This document shows positions 1 through 11,400 of a DNA stretch of 64,000 bases, piece after piece (the stretch's first letter is position 1; each line of letters begins with the position of its first letter). The position numbers were made by a program, and so were the translations under genes. Source of the DNA: Thunnus maccoyii (Eukaryota > Chordata > Actinopteri > Scombriformes > Scombridae); contig NC_056554.1 in NCBI RefSeq assembly GCF_910596095.1, positions 1,798,001-1,862,000 on the forward strand. The letters run 5' to 3'. Under the pieces are notes generated by a model, which was given only the letters and a program-made list of their open reading frames with translations, searched no databases and had not been told where the DNA came from.

Positions 1-85
1 TCCTTGAAACCCTCAAACTGATGACATGCTTATTATAATGTAATCTGACTCTTCCTCTTTCTGTCACCATCTGTTTTGCTTGTAG

Positions 86-1391
86 CACATAACGTTAAGG
101 CTACCGGACTCCCTGCCAATATTTGAGCTGCTGGTGTTGGTGACGGATGAGTTCCCCCAGCTGTGTGTTGGGGTGAAAGACTGTAGTAATGGGAAACCCT
201 CAACCAGCCAACAGCTCAAGTTTGATATTATAGAGCTGAACGGCACACCTATTTCAGTACCAGGTAGGATGGACTGCTGTGTTTCTCCACTGGCTGTTAA
301 TAGAGCTTAAAGCCACCATGTGTAGAATTTAAAAATAATCAACTTCTTCCCCGTCTCGTAATTTAAACCCAACCACATCTTTGTCATACTACCACTCATT
401 TTTAAACCGTGATGATTGTCTTGTGTTTGGTTAGTTTTTATTTTGTCATGTCTTGAGCCACTGATAAATGTTAGTTTGACTTGACTTAATTTGAATTTAT
501 AATAAACAAGAAAACAAACAAACAAACAAGTGGAGTATAAATAAATGTCTGTTCTTAATCTCTCAATGTTTCAATGTCTCAATGCAGAAAGTGGAGCACT
601 CAGGGCAGTACAGGTAACCCAGTTGGACAGGGACACTGTTCTCATTGCATTAGAACGTAAGTCACTTCCATCTCAAGAAATATTACAAATCTGCCAGCCA
701 TCTTTCAAACTGATAATATACTCTCATGATTTGAACTCAACAGAAACTGTTAAGGTTGTGAACCTACAAGGGCTTCCATCCAAAGAGCTGGCTGCCGAGA
801 TGGCCTTTGACTTCCCCATTGAAACTCTAGGTAAAAACAATCACCTCAAAAATGTATTTGAATGCAGTGAATCAGACTTGATGTTCTTGCTGACAGCTGA
901 ATGACATGACATGTTCTCACAGTTTGCTTACAGGATAGTGTGCTGGCTTTCTGGAAGCATGGCCTTAAAGGGAAGAGTTTTCATTCGAATGAGGTGATTA
1001 TGTTACAAGATTGATGTCAGGCTGGAACTGAGGTGTTTTTGGCATGGGTTTTTCATTCATTCAAGTTAATAGTTGCATGATGTCAATGAAAAGGTGAATT
1101 GTATTTGCAGGTAACACAAGAAATTACAGATGAGAGTCGAGTATTCAGAGTTTTAGGAACAAACAGGTATGTTGGCATTTGTCTTCCAAAATCAATCGTT
1201 CACTGGTGAAAAAATAGTATTATTAATAGTAGTAGTAGTATAGCTGTTGGTGATAGAAGTAAGCGTGACGTTTTTTGCCCCTTTTTTTCTTGACTTCCTA
1301 CAGGGACATCATCCTTCAGAGCACACCAACAGATGACCCCTCCGCACTGAGCAATGTGTACATTCTGACTGGACATGAAAGCAGCTATTGA
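86..1391 (+). CDS. map4k2: MAP4K-family kinase, C-terminal part of CNH domain (partial, likely map4k2)
   Basis: These are the last six coding exons of a Ste20-type MAP kinase kinase kinase kinase: 86-263, 588-656, 744-830, 923-993, 1111-1166 and 1304-1391. All have AG/GT boundaries and compatible phases, giving 182 codons plus a TGA stop. The product ends in a citron-homology (CNH) domain, a beta-propeller-like regulatory domain that binds small GTPases and adaptors. Diagnostic segments are [47 protein letters not shown] and the C-terminus [12 protein letters not shown]. These are typical of the GCK group (MAP4K1/2/3/5), which feeds JNK signalling. The kinase domain and PEST region lie upstream of the window. 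The choice of map4k2 over map4k3 or map4k5 rests mainly on neighbouring sf1 and pygm, which flank MAP4K2 in human 11q13. Family is very likely; the paralog is less certain. Confidence 0.82.
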
Positions 1392-1599
1392 GAGAAATGG
1401 GTCAGCTTGTAGTAGAGGTCGGATGTTGCAGATCTTCAAAATCCCATTGGAGGGGATTACAGATTTGTTCTATAACGCTGTGTGGAAATGACTGAAGCTG
1501 TAACTGACACCAGCACCAACTGCCACCAACAACTCCCACCAACTATATGCTGTGAAAAAGAAATGTCGTCATGGGATTCAGTTGCTAAACTATATTCAG
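1392..1599 (+). other. Proximal 3' UTR of the MAP4K gene
   Basis: This sequence follows the MAP4K TGA stop with no intervening gene. The first good AATAAA signals downstream are at 4329-4334 and 4915-4920, with an ATTAAA near 3950. The true cleavage site cannot be fixed from sequence alone because repeats begin at about 1600. Confidence 0.45.
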
Positions 1600-1857
1600 T
1601 AGACCTTTTTCACGGCAAACCTTTTGACTTGTCAAGTAAGGAAAAACACAGGTGTAAATAATAACACTAATAGTAATGATGGCTCCATTTCTTTAAATGT
1701 CCCATTAAGTCATGTCAGTGGGCATACCACTCACTGACACATTACGAGAGCTGGAACTGGCTCACTTAAATGCAATGCAGCCATTGTTAATGTTATTAAT
1801 TTCATCTGTGCTTTTCCTCCTTTGACTAGTCAAAAGGTTTGCTGTGTAAAGGGTCTA
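1600..1857. repeat. MITE-like element with ~42-bp terminal inverted repeats
   Basis: The left end (TAGACCTTTTTCACGGCAAA, then CCTTTTGACTTGTC) is matched by the reverse complement of the right end (TAGACCCTTTACACAGCAAA, then CCTTTTGACTAGTC). The arms of about 42 bp differ at a few positions. The outermost bases are TA on both sides, which could be a TA target duplication as in Tc1/mariner-type elements. There is no coding capacity, so this is a non-autonomous element. Superfamily is inferred only. Confidence 0.75.
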
Positions 1858-2379
1858 TTGGGCAACGCATGTACAAGAGAGACTTGATAAAGGCTAAGTG
1901 AGTTTCTAATTCTTGGGTGTGTTACTTAAAGCTGCAATAATTTTCATGTAAAAACAACTGCTCTTACCAGCTTAAATCAGTGTGACTGCAACAGACAATA
2001 CAGTTCCATTCATGCTGACTGAAATGATGTACCCTCATTGCCCAGATTAGATTCTACTGTCACTATGGACCACTGACTGTAGAAAGACATGAACATAACA
2101 TCTGTGACATCACTCATAAGTTTCTCAAGGGATGTGTTGAAGCTTTCATCTGGATGCAGCTTAACGCATTTGGGCCCTACTCGGTCTTTGGGTTTAGTAC
2201 ATTGATAGAAAATCTTAAAACAGTAAAGGTCTCAGTATGCTTCAAGTGAACTTGATGTTAAGACGTGTTTCTAACCACTTCTAAAGGCCAAACTCTTTAA
2301 CCTGTTCTAAATGGCCACACTCAAAGGCGGGGTGAGAACCCTGCTATCATAGAGTAAAGACAAATTAGGATAACAGTGC

Positions 2380-2600
2380 ACATTTCTGACAGTCTCTCCT
2401 CAAAGGCATTCATGGTGTATCACTCAGTTGAAAAGTTACAGAAGTAGTTGTGTGAAAAATGAAAGAAGGGGATGATTGTTGTCTGTTTGGAAAAGTTACA
2501 GAACCTGTTGACCTCTGCCGTACATCAATTCAGCTGTCAGAGAGCAGGTTTCAGATGCAACCAAGTGATCTGACAAAGACTTTGTTTGAAGCACGCTGAA
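2380..2600. repeat. Dispersed repeat shared with ~61620-61830
   Basis: Blocks such as AAAGGCATTCAT, ACAGAAGTAGTTGTGTGA and GTTACAGAA(C/G)CTGTTGA occur in the same order and orientation in a second copy at about 61630-61800. Their spacing differs only by small indels. No ORF or clear terminal repeats were seen, so the class is unknown. Confidence 0.5.
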
Positions 2601-4620
2601 ACCTTTAGTCACCAAACCAAACATGGAAAAGCACCAATAGATATCCCTTATAGGTTCTTCCTAACTCTCAAAAAACAGCGATTATGACAATGTTGTTGGA
2701 CTTAAAGTTATAATCCTTAAGATATCCATCCTGGTTGATTTGGTGACATCTGTGGTTACTGGTGGTAGCAGCAAGTGTGGTTTAATAGCCTACTACAGGT
2801 CCCAGAATTCTGGGGGCAGCAAACAGTCATTGAGCACCTACTTTGTCAGAAAAACAACTGAGGAACAAATGGTGTATCTGTTTACAAAGCAGAAAAAACA
2901 AACACGTTGTTTTAATTGAGAAGTCAGTCAATAATAATTGGAACCAAAATCTGATTTCAGTCTACACAAAGTGTGAGTAGTTATCCACCCAACAGCAGGA
3001 CACAGTAAAAGGAGTTGGTCGAGCATGGTTAGGCATTTTGAATCCCATGTAGGAATGGCGGACTACGCCACTAACAATGAAAATGACTATGTAGAGGAGT
3101 AATTAAACATTGTAAATCCATTGAAAAGTTATTGAAGAAAGAAATGCAGACTAAATAGTATCATAAATTGGGTTTGATTTAATTAAAATCTGAAGGATAA
3201 TAACTTAAACTAACACCTCTTGCTGTAATGATTAAAGGAATAATTGATCAAAGTTTAGTTTGTAGTTTGCTACAGAGAGAACAGCAGCTTTAGTCCATGA
3301 AAATTCAACAGTTAGCATGAGGTTTTTACTGGGATACTGTGTGTTGCTGTATGCTAACTGGTGTTTAAATTATTAGCCAGTATAGTACTGGATACTCATT
3401 TATCCTAAAATATGGAAAGAAACACCCAGTATAGACTTATGTTTCAGGTTTTTAGAAAGAAATCCTCTATAAGGAAATGCACTATTTTGTTGGGGCTTGG
3501 CATCAGGACTTTGGCTCTAAATATTGTTGTCCATGAAACAGGTCAATGATATTAAGAATGTTAGTTTGAATGTTACAAAGAGTGGGCAGATTTCAGTTAC
3601 CTTTTCAAATGTATATTTAACCAAGATCGTATAGGCCTAATTTGTGAAAAACACATTTAAAGGTATTTTGAAGACTATGAATGTGCTAGCTTAGTAGCAT
3701 TTACATGTGCGAGTATCTCAGGGCTGAGATACTGTTCAAGTTCCCCCTGGGTGCCATTTTCAACAGACAACATGCACAATAGCCAAACACAGCTTTAACC
3801 TGTGACTCTATATGTCTCCTCTCCATCTCCTTTATTGATAATTCAACTTACACATAGAAACAATGTACATTTGATTATATTAAGTGCCATAGAAATGCTA
3901 TTAAATTGTAATTAAATTGTCTGTTTGACTAAAATGTAAATGCCACTACATTAAAGTTTTTTTGTGTAATGATATTTATGTTATTTATGGAAAGGGAACT
4001 ATATAAGTAAACACCCATACCAGAGAGATACTTGAAGAACATAATATGCATATAGCTTTTTGTTTTTAAGATTTTTTTTTAATTGTTATTGTTTATACAT
4101 TTGGTGTATATAACTATTCAGTATGCTCTTACAGTGTGGGGGTTGTAATATGCAACGGATTTAGATATATTTCATTGCTATAACTACAAAGATTCACTTC
4201 TAGCCTCAACAGAGACTTGGTGAGATGCCAGAAACAGTCATACAGTCTATGTTTGTGGTCACTTTGACTGGGGTGACTACTGATGGTCCGTAAACAGGTT
4301 ATAGTACATGTGTTCTCAGATAAACCAAAATAAACTTTATTTTCCATTCCGGAAGAGAGAAATCAACAATCTGTGATTATATGGATGATGTGATGTTTTT
4401 GGCTCTTTGACAAGAGTTAGCTCTAAGGAGGTTTCATTTCACTTGACAATATGATGATTAAAATGTGTTTTCTCAGTCCATTTTTAAAATTATATTTACC
4501 TTATTATATGCTTTGTTGTCAAGTACATACTTACAAAATAAAGCAGTCATCAAGAGTATATAAGGCCACCAACACAAACAAAAATCTGTTGTATTTTCAG
4601 AAGATACTTTTGTGTTACCA
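2601..4620. other. Intergenic/3' UTR sequence without a recognised gene
   Basis: This is AT-rich sequence with no convincing ORF and no splice-consistent exon on either strand. It may include the distal 3' UTR of the MAP4K gene, since an AATAAA lies at 4329-4334 next to a T-rich stretch. Confidence 0.5.
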
Positions 4621-4624
4621 CTGG

Positions 4625-5450
4625 CGGACTCAGGGATGGTGAAGTGGGGCACACAGGGTGCCCACACAAAGGAGAAAAAATACCAAAATTCTGTAATGAC
4701 TGTCTAGTTATGGGTAAATCAGGATATATGGCCCTCATGATTGCCCTTTCAGTGGAGGAAAATGTTATAGTGCCCTGTATAGAACCCCCACAAGATGTGA
4801 TGCAGTGTCCTATGAGTTGCCATTGTAATGGGGTGAGCTGGAGGTTGGATGGAGTAAACTGGCAATTATGGTAGAAATTAATGTATCCTTCTTTATGTCA
4901 CTGAACATTAAGAAAATAAAGCACCCTTAAAAACATTTTTTAGTTGTTGTAGCTGACATTATACCATTCAGGTGATTTTGGCACAGTATTACTCACTAGT
5001 TTGCTCAGTCACACCCCTTCAGATTGTTTTATTGTCTTTGCGTCAGTGCAGTCTAAGCTAACAGTGACAACTGCATCAGTCGAGCAATCGTTCTCCAAAC
5101 TGAAGCTGATCAAGACCCAGCTTAGAAAAAGACAATCTCAGATCTTCTTCTGCTGTCCATTGAGAGAGATGTCCGAATCACCCTATAAAATGTTCATCTT
5201 AATTGGGGATGTAGCCTTATTACCAAACATGTATCATTGTTCTCTGTTGATAGGGACCCACTGAATGGATTGGGTGCCCTTTATATTTTTTTGCCCCTGC
5301 CCCTCACACAGCCTGAGTCCTTCACTGTCCCTTACATTTCTGCAGACTCATATTAGCACAGAACTGGAAACTTTTCAAGGTCCAACGAAGCAACAGTTAT
5401 ATGTATGTACAATCATTATGATTCATTTTCACATTAAATGTAGTTGAGGT
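4625..5450 (+). mobile_element. hAT transposon remnant with C-terminal dimerisation-domain fragment
   Basis: The reading frame at about 5001-5150 encodes VTTASVEQSFSKLKLIK. This closely resembles the hAT-superfamily C-terminal dimerisation motif (typically TTASAERSFSKLKLIK) that lets the transposase oligomerise. The frame continues only a short way and the rest of the transposase is missing, so the copy is dead. The left part starts near CAGGGATGGTGAAGTGG, which could be a decayed hAT terminus. A related, more eroded copy lies at about 50595-51140. There is no evidence that it is expressed. Confidence 0.75.
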
Positions 5451-5782
5451 TCTTCCAGATGACATTGCTGTTGCTGACATATTATTTCATCAATTTATTT
5501 TTGTTGAATAAACTAATATATAATTATCAGTCTTGTGATTAATCAACCCTGATGTTGATTCAAGAATTATCAATTAAGTTGGTTAATGGATGATTTGAAA
5601 ATGGCACAAACGCAACCTTATAAATTATACACTGTTTGACATTCAACTTGAATGCAGCGCCAACCTAATGTTTGAGTTTAATGAATCACAATTCCAAAAA
5701 AGAATCAAGTTTTCAAAGATGTTATAACTCAGTTTTTAAAAGATCCAACACAGGTATGTAGTGTTTACAATACATTATTCCA

Positions 5783-5840
5783 CCCAGCTGGTGGCGGTAA
5801 TGAAACAGGAGCCATTTAAGAACAAGAAGGAAGAAGAAGC
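5783..5840 (+). repeat. GGTGGCGGTAATG...AAGAAGAAG repeat in the rbm4 promoter
   Basis: The motif CAGCTGGTGGCGGTAATG, followed by GCCATTTAAGAACAAG and a GAAGAAG tail, resembles a short sequence often seen upstream of transcription starts in fish genomes. It sits about 20-70 bp upstream of the inferred first exon of the first rbm4 gene and may contribute promoter sequence. Identification is from memory of the pattern. Confidence 0.4.
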
Positions 5841-5849
5841 ATCACGGGT

Positions 5850-5909
5850 GCAGCAGTACCGCCATTTCACTTTTCATTCATTGGCGTCGAGGCCTACATC
5901 ATTTCGTAG
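5850..5909 (+). promoter_or_regulatory. Non-coding first exon and promoter-proximal region of rbm4 copy 1
   Basis: A CpG-containing stretch ends in the strong donor CGTAG|GTGAGT at 5909/5910, with no ATG in a useful frame. The next acceptor is at 8408, 18 nt before the rbm4 start codon. This fits the RBM4 family plan of a 5' UTR exon followed by a large first intron. The transcription start is estimated only. Intron 1 (5910-8408) shows no other gene. Confidence 0.55.
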
Positions 5910-8408
5910 GTGAGTTAGATAAAATAAGTTCAAAACAGGCGGTGAAATACATTTTAGGAAGTTGGTGAAGCATAACTGTCCTCGTAGTTTTGTTAAATAT
6001 GCCATAATGGAACGACGTGGGCTGAATTAGCGGGCGGACGTTAGCTAGTGAGATGTTACATTAGAACGCCATTACACTAAACTATGGACGAACGTAGCAG
6101 TATTGCGCACACTACACTATCTACCAAAGTTTATCATTTCAGATTGAGTTAACATTGGCGTCAAGCTAGTCAGCTTGTAATTAATGTATCATAATAATGA
6201 CACGACTTGAACTGTTAGCGTTAGCTAGCTAGAAGAACTTGTTCGCTTGTGTTAGGTTTCTGTTTGCTTATCTACGTTGCTGACGTCAGAATCCAAACCA
6301 ACGTCTCGTGCAAAACAACTGAGGTGTAAATACTGACGGTTTATGTTGATCAATCCCCCTTCACTTTGGATTACTTTGGAAAAATGTATCGTTTGCATCC
6401 TCTGAATAGGACAGGAATCGCTGTTCGCACTTCTATCTGATTAGTTTGTTTATTATTTTGACCAAACTTTATATTGACAAACCCAAATTCTTTGGCAAAC
6501 AGCCAAACTTTTCAGAGCTGACTGTCCATGTCAAACAATATATTCCTTCAATATCTGAATGTACAAACAAAAAAAGCTGTTAAATAGTATAATCACTGTG
6601 AACTTAACAAGATATTTATTTAACTTTTTATTTTTTGTATTGCAACCTTTTGTCCCCCTGTCGTGTTTGTGACTGCAGTCTCGAGTTCTGTATACAAAGT
6701 GCTGTAAAAACAAACAGTGCGCATAAGTTTACAGAAGTTATTCTTTTAAGCACATATTAAATGTTAAACGGAATTTCAGAGCAGGTAAATTGTCAGTGTT
6801 AAGTTACAGACAAATAGGTAGTAGTTAGCCTGGTCGCATTCCTTTCTATTCAGGAAGGCTGTCTTAATTCTTATAATTTTCTTTGTGTGTTGTATGTTTT
6901 TAATGCTGTAGCACTTTGAGTTTCACTACAAATGAAAAGTGCTGTACAAATTAAAGGTATTATTTACTTATTTATTACAGATGAGGCTCTCGCTTTAGAA
7001 TGTTTAGCTCATCTATACAGAAGGAACAGCTCGTTTTACCTGTGTTTGACCCTTTCATACATAAGTGTTTCTCAGTTTAGTAGCACCTTTTCTAGTTTTG
7101 AACATTAAGTACTGCTTGGTGTGTGTGTGTGCACTAATGAGTGACACATTGTAAGGTAAGTCTGTGTACCTCCAAATGACATACATCTACCACATCAAAT
7201 AGTTGTGGTCTGAATCAAATCCCCTTAAAAGTCTCATACACTCTTAAACAGTCTAATAGACTTGCAACAAATTCTGTCTTCATGAATGTTTGAGTGTACA
7301 GTTTTTATTTATTGGGCATCGATTCAACTTCACAAATTATGTAATTAAGTCCAGTCTTTATATACAACTTTTATCTACCTTCACAGCGTAAATGGGGATG
7401 GAAAAAAGTAAAATAATGCATCACAATTCAACACCACCACAAAAGACCACCTCCAAAATGACCATAAAGTTTCATTAACACCTGTGTTTATTTCAGAATT
7501 TAAATAGAGGATAAACCCCTCTAGATGCTACAACATTTAAACAAAACAAAATACATTAGTAACAATAATGATAATACATTAAATGATACAATAAACAATA
7601 GTAACGTCAACATGGACATACACATAAGGGCTCTCCCACCCTCCCAAACCCCACTTGCTACATCTGTTACACAAATCATCTGCACAAAGAATGAAATAAA
7701 ATAAATGAATACATCAAATAACATTATGTCAAAGTACAGAGTCTACTTATGAACAAAAATGAAAGTACATACAATAAAAAACAAGAACAAATAGATTTAA
7801 GGTAAACAAGCAAAGAAGTTTTGAAGTTATGGAAAGAAGTAATTGATCTGAGTGAGTTACTGAATGTGTTTTAAACCTAAAAGCACATACAACCAACCAA
7901 ATACAACCAAAAGATATTTTAAGTATAAAGGATAGTTAACAGATTGCATTTGCAAATGCATTTGAAAAGAAAGAGCAACCGATGAAAACATCTCCTAGAG
8001 TGACAGCCAGTGGTAGCCAGTTCAGTGTGTTGTACATCAAAGGACACCTCAGGACTACAAATATTACTGTAGACTACATTTAAAGGCAGAAGATGGGATT
8101 CAGAGGTGTTCTGGTGTATGATATCACCATAATCAATAATGAGAAATAAAAGCTGTTGGACAATTCATTTTCTTATTTGGAGAATAGAACAACACGTTCA
8201 GAAAAAACTGAACAGTTGATCCTTTGTGACCTGTGTGCTGTCTTAAGGCAGGTTCTAAATGTTTCTATCCTCCTAGTGTATTTATGAATTGCACCATTTC
8301 ATTGTTCACTGGCAGACAGTAGTGGGTGATTGTCTCATTTTTAAATAATCATTAAATAGCGGTTGTGGTTATACAGTTGTAATTGACATGTTTTTCTGAA
8401 TCTTCTAG
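5910..8408 (+). other. Intron 1 of rbm4 copy 1
   Basis: The intron is bounded by the donor at 5910 and the acceptor TCTTCTAG at 8401-8408. It is AT-rich, with only short spurious reading frames. A short (TG) run sits near 7117-7131. The stretch at about 7500-8150 is A-rich and may be an old retroelement tail, but no family could be assigned. Confidence 0.5.
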
Positions 8409-8426
8409 GATACACAGAGCTTCATC

Positions 8427-9158
8427 ATGGTGAAAATTTTTATTGGCAACCTTGCCTGCAACACCACACCTGAGGAGCTGCGTGAACTCTTCGAAAAGTA
8501 TGGTAAAGTCTCAGAGTGTGACATTGTCAAAAACTATGGTTTTGTGCACATGAACAACATATCTGAAGCAGAGGAGGCCATTAAAAATCTCCACCAGCAC
8601 CAGTTGCACGGCTGGCGCATGAACGTGGAGATGAGCAAAGGGAGACCCAAGTCCACCACTAAGCTGCATGTCAGCAACTTAGGTGAAGGGGTCACCAGTG
8701 AAGTTCTGCGGGGCAAGTTTGAGGAGTTCGGCACGGTGGTGGAGTGCGATATAGTGAAGGACTTCGCCTTTGTTCACATGGAACGAATGGAGGACGCCAT
8801 GGACGCCATCAATAAGCTGGACAACACAGCCTTCAAAGGTGAACTCTTGGGCGGGGGAGAGCTAGTTGTCTTTGCTGTCCATAGATACGAATTTGGATTC
8901 TATTCTGTCGCCGTAGAGCTCTCCTGACAAATAACAGCCACTAGCTGATATTTTTCCACATAAAGAGAAAAAGAATGGCTAACCTAAGCCTTAATTGACC
9001 AGATGGACTGAAAGTAATCACTTGTAAGTTTGGCAGTGTCTCTTGTAAAACCAGTTGCAGTGTACCCGGTGAATAGGCACTGGCATAAAATCCCCTGCAC
9101 CTGGCGCTGCAGGTTATTACGCTTCGCTCAGTGATTGTCGGTCAAGTGCATTTAACGT

Positions 9159-9193
<35 letters not shown>

Positions 9194-10006
9194 TCGGCAA
9201 GAGCCTTTTCGTGTCAGAACCCCACGTTCTCATGCGTGTCTTCTCTCTCCTTACAAGGCAAGCTGATGAGTGTACAGCTGTCCACCAGTCGGCTTCGCAC
9301 TGCCCCAGGAATGGGAGATCATACTGGCTGCTATGTCTGCGGGAAACATGGTCATTGGTCGAAAGACTGTCCAGTCGGTCGGAACGGTAGCCACAGTGAT
9401 GACACGAGAGGTCGCAGCGGCCGGGTCCCCCCACGCGGTCCCCCGGGTTATGGCAGGGGCAGCTACCGGATGGCCAGTCCTCCATCATCTGATTACATGG
9501 GTGGCTCTGCGTATAGTCGGGCTAGTTACTTAGGTGGGTTGCCGCCTCCCCCTCGTAGGCTTAGCGGTTACGGCTCTGAGCTGGGGGATCGGTACGGCAG
9601 CCGAGCAGCAAGCTCCTATGCTGAGAGGTCATCAGTTTATGACCGTGACCGTCTCTATAGCAGTGTTGACTATTATGAGAAATACAGAGCTCGCCCTTAT
9701 GGCTCAAGCTATTTCGAGGATCGTCGCATGTCCTATCTCCCCCCTCCCCCACCTCCCTCTTCCTCCCTCTCAAAGCTCTCCTCCAGTATAGATCCATATG
9801 ACCGTCGGCCACTGCCTCCACCGTCATCGGCTGCTGCAGCCGCCGCATACTATGCACGGGACCGCAGCCCGATCAGACGAGTACCAGTCTCCTCAGCGGG
9901 CTACACCTATGAGCGAACACGGCTGTCACCAGTGTCTTCCTCCAGGAGCTCCTATCCTGCTCCACGACCCAAGGATCATTACGCGCCACGCTATACGCCT
10001 TACTAA
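8427..10006 (+). CDS. rbm4: RNA-binding motif protein 4, copy 1
   Basis: Two coding exons, 8427-8838 and 9258-10006, join in phase to give 386 aa. RBM4 proteins are nuclear/cytoplasmic RNA-binding proteins that control alternative splice-site choice and translation. RRM1 covers about residues 2-70 (RNP2 KIFIGNL, RNP1 KNYGFVHM). RRM2 covers about 78-145 (RNP2 KLHVSNL, RNP1 KDFAFVHM). A CCHC zinc knuckle follows with ligands C162, C165, H170 and C175, after the family signature [13 protein letters not shown]. The tail is rich in Tyr, Arg, Ser, Pro and Ala and keeps [18 protein letters not shown] and DRSPIRRVP blocks shared with copy 2. The ATG is at the RRM1 boundary, as in human RBM4 (MVKLFIGNL). 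If intron 2 were retained, the frame would run to a stop at 8925-8927 and give an RRM-only protein. Confidence 0.95.
9160..9191 (+). repeat. Poly(T) run in rbm4 copy 1 intron 2
   Basis: An uninterrupted run of 32 T ends 66 bp upstream of the exon-3 acceptor. It may extend the pyrimidine-rich region used by U2AF or PTB, or it may be the tail of an antisense retroinsertion. Its length may be an assembly approximation. Confidence 0.85.
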
Positions 10007-11400
10007 AGCCATGGTGCCAAGGTGAGCAACACAGTAAACAAGTATGACAGTTTATTTTAACTGGTCAGTGGGCACTTGGATCTTTTTATCCGTTGTAACT
10101 TGCGGACAATGGGCGGGCTAAACCCTGTTTCCTAAAAGGAAATGTTTTGCTCTCTTTCTAGGTCTGTTTGTGAACTGCAGGACTTTTCCCTTGCCGTCAT
10201 TTCTTCAAGCTTCATGATTCCATCAGTCTGCGTGATGTACAGCAAAACAAAATGTATGAGATGCGGAAATACTGGTTGGAAATCACATTGGCATGTTAAG
10301 GTGCCAGTGGCCTGCAGATGAATCGTCCTTACAGTAACACTCACATAATCTGTTTTCAATAAGGAGGATTTGCAAACTGCACTGTTTGACATTTACGATG
10401 TATAAAACTTAACTCACTTGCTCTGCATGTTTTCAGCTCAGTTTTAAACATGTCCTCTTTTCTTACCTGTGTTTCTTCCTCACATTAAGCAAATCGTTAA
10501 ATTTAGCAAAAGTTAATTGTTTGGCTTCTGTTAATGTCATTTAAAAGAAATGTTCTTGTTTCATCAATATGAACATTTATGTACCTTTTGTTGAATGGTG
10601 GAGGGTTAATCCATACAGTTAACTATCAGTTTCCTAGTGCAGTAGAATCTTATCCTGCTCTTGGACACACATCTGACATGTTCTAGGTCTGTTATATGGA
10701 TGTGGTTAAAGATTTGATGAAAACAAAGCAGAAAAAAAAACAAAAGTTGTGTATCGTCGGGTGGGAAAGAAACTACCCACTGAATCCATACCCATGCAAC
10801 TTACTTGGCTGAGACTTTAGCTAGGCTATAGAATCACACTTTGCGTTGGAATATAAGTTAAGAAAAAAAAAATCTCTCAAACATTCCAGCCTCTCATTTT
10901 TCTAATTTGAATGTAAGTCTACAAAACATTGAATTGCTGAATTTTATAACACTTGTTGAGGTGTTTGCTGATCCGAAGTCAAAATTCTTGAATTAAGTGT
11001 CTTTGAGTGACACCGAAACAGGAATGTCGGCTGACATACGTCGTGCAATTAAGTAACACCATGACTATGTTCTCTCCATGCCAACGTCGTTGCAGACTTT
11101 GCCTTCAGCTGACAACAGAAAAATCTCCTGTCATGTCTTTTTTTGACTTTTTGTCTTGGGTGGATGTTGATTGTGAAACTATATACATACATATAACAGC
11201 ATAAGCAGATACAGAAATGTGAGGCAAGGACTCAGGGCTTGGGCTGGATGTCAAAGGCACTTGTGTTTTGTTGAAGGTGCCTTTGTTTGTTTTGCATATA
11301 GAAGTTGGATTTCAAGTTTGTATTTTTCATACTGTAAAAGTACCAGCATACATTACACATCTAAAATGAATATGATTTTTAATAAAGCCAAAATGATTTT
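10007..11400 (+). other. 3' UTR of rbm4 copy 1
   Basis: This non-coding sequence follows the TAA stop and holds a good AATAAA at 11381-11386. A donor-like AAG|GTGAGC lies 14 nt past the stop (GT at 10021), so part of this region may be an intron in the UTR. No other gene is seen. Confidence 0.55.

Noticed and set aside
9236-9257. Upstream start for the second rbm4 coding exon
   Set aside because: The AG acceptor at 9256-9257 and phase match to the RRM exon show this is intron, not coding sequence.
9117-9488. Antisense 123-residue reading frame with a poly-Lys run
   Set aside because: The Lys run is the reverse reading of the poly(T) tract, and the rest is the shadow of the rbm4 zinc-knuckle exon.
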